Under the pieces are notes generated by a model. The model had not been told where the DNA came from and made no database searches. It saw only the letters and a list, made by a program, of their open reading frames with translations. 64,000 nt of DNA from Ignelater luminosus (Eukaryota > Arthropoda > Insecta > Coleoptera > Elateridae), in NCBI GenBank assembly GCA_011009095.1, contig VTPC01007442.1, positions 1-64,000 of the forward strand, in the 5' to 3' direction. Positions 60,064 through 64,000 of the stretch are shown here, piece by piece. Numbering within the stretch: position 1 is the first letter of the stretch; each line of letters opens with the position of its first letter. A program made the position numbers and the translations under genes.

Positions 60064-60243
60064 ATTTTTGTCAGATAAATTACATTTGTTATGAACAATT
60101 GCTAAAACAAAACAAAAGACGCTTTTAAGATACTTTACTGAGCATTCACAGATAGCATCAAATAAGCAGCTAATGCCCCATAAAAGCGTATTTATTTTGT
60201 TTTAGCAATTTTTGCATAACAAATGAATTTCTTTGATAAAAGT
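60064..60243. repeat. Fold-back repeat with 60-bp arms
   Basis: Arm 60064-60127 contains ACATTTGTTAT then AATTGCTAAAACAAAA and GCTTTTA. Arm 60181-60243 is its imperfect reverse complement (TAAAAGCG, TTTTGTTTTAGCAATT, ATAACAAATG). The spacer is about 53 bp. It looks like a MITE of the fold-back type; TGAAAATCATT-like blocks at 60051 and near 60290 may mark the outer ends. Confidence 0.6.
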
Positions 60244-61388
60244 CCATAACTTTGTGTGTTAGATGTCATGGCACACTATGATGAAAAATGATTTTCACTT
60301 CATAACTCGGTAAAACAAAAGAATAGTTTTCTATCTTTGCTCATTCCTGAGATATTTCATTTTAAAAAATAAAATAATTTCGTTTTTAGCAAATATCTAG
60401 TAAGCTGTGAACTTTTTTGAAAACAAATTGATCTCCAAAATAGCCAAGTCTTTTCTAATTTAATCAACTTCGTATCTCTTACAATTTCCGAGATCCCAAT
60501 AGTGAGCATCAAAATGTGGATACACTGTATAGAGTGTATCAGAAGTAACCGACATTATTGAAACTGCTGATAGATGAAATGATTTCGTGATGATTTTCTT
60601 AATAAACCAATGTCCAAAAACGCATAATTTTTGAGGAATTAAAATCTTTTTGGTCTTAGGAATTTTAAATCTGGTCCTCTGTGAAACGATGCAATATGAC
60701 ATAAAATATGGTAAAATTCAGATTTAATAAGGTGAATCCCCCAAAACCGTCACACAAGCTTATTTAGCAGAAGCTGATGTGATGCTTATTTTGGTAAATA
60801 TTCCTATCGAACTACTTATGAATTAAAAAAGGATGAAAATCAGTAATGTACAAGTAATGGTAAATAAATATTGCTGTGGCATCTTTTAAAAAAAATTTCA
60901 GTACCATTGTCATTGTTGTCATGGGGCAGTACTAATAATACTATTTAGTGGTTAAGATCGGTTGGAAAAGTGTTTTGCTTGTAATTATTGTTGTGTTGTT
61001 ATTTGTGATGAGAATTTGTGTGAAAAAAAAATTTAAAAGAAAATTTCTTAAACTATTCGAGTTATGTTGGCACTTGAAAGATGAGAATTCAGTTGATGAC
61101 ATTTAAAACTGAAATTTGTAATTGCCCACCTTAATGTAACCACAGCAATTCTCAAAATTTCTAATTTACGCATCAGAAATGTTAATTATATTCTTCATTT
61201 TGGATTTCAAAATTATGGCTGTGATTTTTTTTAAACTGAAATGTGCTGTTTTTAATTTTAAAATAAACCTAGACATTATCATAAATCTCAAATTTGACTC
61301 TTAATTTTCACTAAAACAGTAAACCTTAAAGCATCCTTTCAAACTAAATGGGTCATATTTTGGCAATCTGCTTACATGTTATAAGTAC

Positions 61389-63621
61389 ATGTTTTTTGAG
61401 AATTTAAATCTTTTGTTAGGTAAACTTTCTCTTAAATCTAACATTATATTAACTGGAGATCGAAATCTTGACTGTAAATTATCAAAAAATCCATCATCAA
61501 GTTTAAATGACTTGTTGAGAACGTATAATTTAACTACACATATTAATCAGCACATGATCTTCATCAACTCCTACTACTGATTATGTTTACTCAAATAAGG
61601 ATAATGTTATCACTATGGTTTTGCTCAGTTTAGCCAAAGCCAGTTGATTGTGAGACAAAGTACCAACACCAAACAAAAGACAATCGCAAATTGAACTCAG
61701 TAACGATTTTATCTCCGCTAGAGGCACTGTTGTTCGACGTTAAATTTGACAAGTTTAAACGTCAGTTTATAAGTTTGAGGTTATTAAAATTTAAATTTTA
61801 GATAAAAGTAGTTGTAAATGCCTTGTTGTTGCGTATTATTCATGATTTTTTGCAAAATTTGTAGGAGCATAAGTATTTTCTATTCCCTATGCCATTTTCA
61901 TCACTTTCACAATTATTTTTCATAAACTGCTGTAAAGAAGATTTTTTTAGTGGCTGCATAACCGTTTTTCGAATAAGCTGGATTAACCCAAACAACTCTG
62001 TCATGTAATTTGTATCATCAGATCAGAAATAAAGAGTTAGTTAAGTACCTAAAAATGCGTTCAATATGCAACAGCAAGGCAGTTCTAAAATAACTTTTTC
62101 TAAAACTTCAAGTTTTAATAACCTCAAACTTATAAACCGACGTTCAAACTTGTCAAATTTGACGTAGAATAACAACGCCTCTGGCAGAAAAGAAATCGTT
62201 ATTGCGCTCAATTTGCGATCATCTTTTGTTTGGTGTTGGTACTTTGACAATCAACTGACTGAGTTTAGCTAATCATGAAGAATTCTAAGTACATAGATTT
62301 AATTATGAAAAATGTTCAAATATACAGTAGACAAATATAAAATTAGGCATAGCTTCAGTAAGAATAACTTCATATAGTTTAGGAAAGAATGTTCTTTGTT
62401 TAATTGGAATCACATAAAGCATGATAATTATAGACATAAATCAAAGTTTCAATGAATTTTTAAATACAGTAAAAGGTAGCTTCAATAAATCATTTCCTTT
62501 AAGAAAATATTGCAATAATAAATCAAAAGGATGGGTTACAAAAAGTATCAAAAAAATCGTGTAACAATAAGAAGTGTTTAAATTACATTAAAAAATTCAC
62601 TAAAAACTATAACAGAGTACTTCAGAATGTAATTAAAACCGTAAAACATTGATTTTATACCTTGCAAATTGCATATGTATCGAACTTCCAAGGTGTGAGA
62701 CATAGTGAATTCAGTAACCAGTAGATCTAAGAGGCTCCACGAAGAAACTAAACTACATATGGATAACACAAAAATAATTGATCCTCAAAAAGTTGTGGAA
62801 AAATTTAATAACTATTTTCAATCAATTTTAGTAACATTATCATCGGAACTAACATGAAACAAATTCACAATATAACCGCCTATACTACAATCCTTCCAAC
62901 TTCTTTTTCCTGCTGCTATATTAGAGTGACAACAAACTGTTATCTGTTAAAGTATAAAAATCTTTGGATATGATGAAATACCGATTACTGTAATTCAAAA
63001 TTTACCTAATGACATCTTAGAAGTATTTGTTTATTTAATTAATTTATCTTTCAGTACTGGAATATTTCTTGAATGTGTAAAAATCTCCATTATAAAACCC
63101 CTTCATAAAGGTGGCAATAAGTGCAAAATTTTAAATTATAGACCTATTTCTTTGCAATCAACATTTTCAAAAATTATAAAGTATAAGAAAATGATTTCAT
63201 TCATTGACACTTGTAGTATATTAAGTACATGTAAGCCAATTTTGTTTCTAAAAACAAGTGCAATAAAGATGCAATTTTTAGTTTTCTTTCTTATGTTAGG
63301 ATACTTCAAATAATAATGAACTAAATAAATGTAATTCTGTTCTGTGATATCTTCAAATCAATTCCTCATAGTGGATTATAATTATTTAATTGTTTAAATA
63401 AAATAAATTGTGGAAATGACTCTTGTTAAACAAATTTCAAAGTTATGGTTTTTGAGGTATTCCTCATAGTTGGTTTAAGTCTTATTTGAGCAAGCATAAA
63501 CAGTTGGTTGAGTTAAAAGTCAGGCAATGCTGGTGTGATGTGCTCTAAATTAATCGATGTGAATGCATGGTATTCCCTAATGGAGCGTTCTTGGTCCTCT
63601 ACTTCTTGTTTTATACATATA
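61389..63621 (+). mobile_element. Decayed non-LTR retrotransposon (LINE), interrupted
   Basis: A 5'-truncated LINE lies antisense to MED12. 61389-61634 encodes the end of an apurinic-type endonuclease (NIILTGDRNLD, where GDFN is usual, and DYVYSNK). After the fold-back insertion the linker resumes (62410-62650: SFNEFLNTV, FNKSFPLR, KGWVTKSIKKS, CLNYIKKF). 62960-63200 gives the reverse-transcriptase fingers (YDEIPITVI, NLSFSTGIFLECVK, IIKPLHKGGNKCKILNYRPISL, FSKIIK). 63230-63620 gives palm remnants in mixed frames (KNKCNKDAIFSF, FCDIFKSIPHSGL, a PNGAFLVLYFLFYTY block where PQGSILGPLLFLIYI is usual). Many stops and frameshifts make it inactive. Jockey/CR1-like order is likely but the clade is not certain. 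Confidence 0.8.
61635..62258. mobile_element. Fold-back DNA element, copy B, inserted into the LINE
   Basis: 624 bp with inverted arms of about 170-190 bp (left begins CAAAGCCAGTTGATTG; the right arm is its complement from CAATCAACTG backwards), sharing AAAGTACCAACACCAAAC and TTGAGGTTATTAAAA. It is flanked by an 11-bp direct repeat, CT(C/G)AGTTTAGC, at 61624-61634 and 62259-62269 (10 of 11 match). Same family as 31556-32481 but with a single central unit. Long arms plus a target duplication of about 10 bp suggest a nonautonomous Mutator-like element; this class is an inference. Confidence 0.8.
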
Positions 63622-64000
63622 CAGTGTGTCCAAGCTAAGGATGCACAGCATGGGGATCTTGGAAACGGTAAGAGATACAGAATCGGTTAAATGGGATGAA
63701 AGTTGGCTATTTATAGGACCTTTTTGTTGGCGTTTGCAAAATCTAGATATCTTGGATAGTTTCAGAAATATTTAAAAAAAAGTAGATTTCTCGATTTTTG
63801 TTATTATTTTTTCTTTCCTTTATTTGAAGAGATATTGGAAAATTAAAATCACTTTTTCATTGCCACTCTTTGTTCTCTATTAAAATACGCTAACAAAATT
63901 CGTGTACAACGTTTTGGTTTCGAGTAACCATCATCAACCTCATTTTTTTAAATAGGCGGAAAAAAAATTGAAAATTGTTTTGGATAGCTCTTGTTGTCAT
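63622..64000. mobile_element. Possible DNA-element left end, cut by window edge
   Basis: The LINE homology stops at TA|CAGTGTGTCCAAGCTAAGG (63620 onward). A TA followed by CAGTGTGTCC resembles the tips of the CAGGGTGTCC elements seen at 45954 and 47448. The rest shows no frame I recognise, and the other end is outside the window. Confidence 0.35.

Larger units (their letters stand above)
59542..64000 (-). other. MED12 intron (partial), rich in repeats
   Basis: No MED12 exon is recognised in this part. It holds an (AT)n run at 60017-60041, a fold-back repeat at 60064-60243, a decayed LINE from 61389, a fold-back element inside the LINE, and the left end of another element at 63622. The frame at 60460-60702 (-) is not assignable. 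Confidence 0.7.

Noticed and set aside
60460..60702. Minus-strand 80-codon frame as a possible MED12 exon
   Set aside because: No similarity to MED12 and no proper splice sites in phase; probably old repeat sequence.

Overview
This is a nuclear window from an insect genome. It is AT-rich, and its introns are mostly 50-70 nt with canonical GT-AG ends. It carries single-copy animal housekeeping genes and several families of insect DNA transposons. Hymenoptera is my best guess from the general look of the proteins and the mariner-type ends, but Coleoptera or another order cannot be excluded. I see no tRNA, rRNA, CRISPR array or prokaryotic sequence.

Layout. Positions 1-28.8 kb are dominated by one gene: a secreted C-type lectin with a TATA promoter near 2.44 kb, a tiny leader exon, an 18.5 kb first intron, and coding exons at 21.07, 28.18 and 28.65 kb. 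A dead mariner element lies in its second intron, next to a perfect inverted 73-bp fragment of itself. Positions 28.8-34.6 kb are gene-free but full of short inverted-repeat elements. Positions 34.6-43.8 kb form a compact block: a BTB-BACK-PHR gene (-), ATPAF2 (+), an mTERF-family gene, probably mTTF (-), COG5 (+) and mRpS15 (+). The first two pairs start head to head from short shared promoters. ATPAF2 and mTTF converge with only 41 bp between their stop codons. Positions 43.8-52.4 kb hold no gene but contain a degenerate TIR transposon and fold-back repeats. Positions 52.4-59.5 kb hold RNASEH2B (-) and RFC4 (+), head to head, with RFC4 converging on the 3' end of MED12 (-). The rest, to 64 kb, is an intron of MED12. 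It contains a decayed LINE, a fold-back element inserted into that LINE, other fold-back repeats and the left end of a further element cut by the window edge.

How the genes relate. ATPAF2 (F1-ATPase assembly), mTTF (mitochondrial transcription) and mRpS15 (mitochondrial ribosome) put three mitochondrial functions within 7.5 kb. RNASEH2B and RFC4 are both genome-replication and repair genes that act around PCNA, and they share one 373-bp promoter region with an E2F-like site. These pairings suggest co-regulation but do not prove it.

I did not find an unmistakably new coding system. The most unusual structures are the perfect 31-bp hairpin downstream of RFC4, the perfect inverted mariner fragment that shares the element's nonsense mutation, and a two-copy fold-back family with long TIRs and an 11-bp flanking repeat, one copy of which has an internal tandem duplication.
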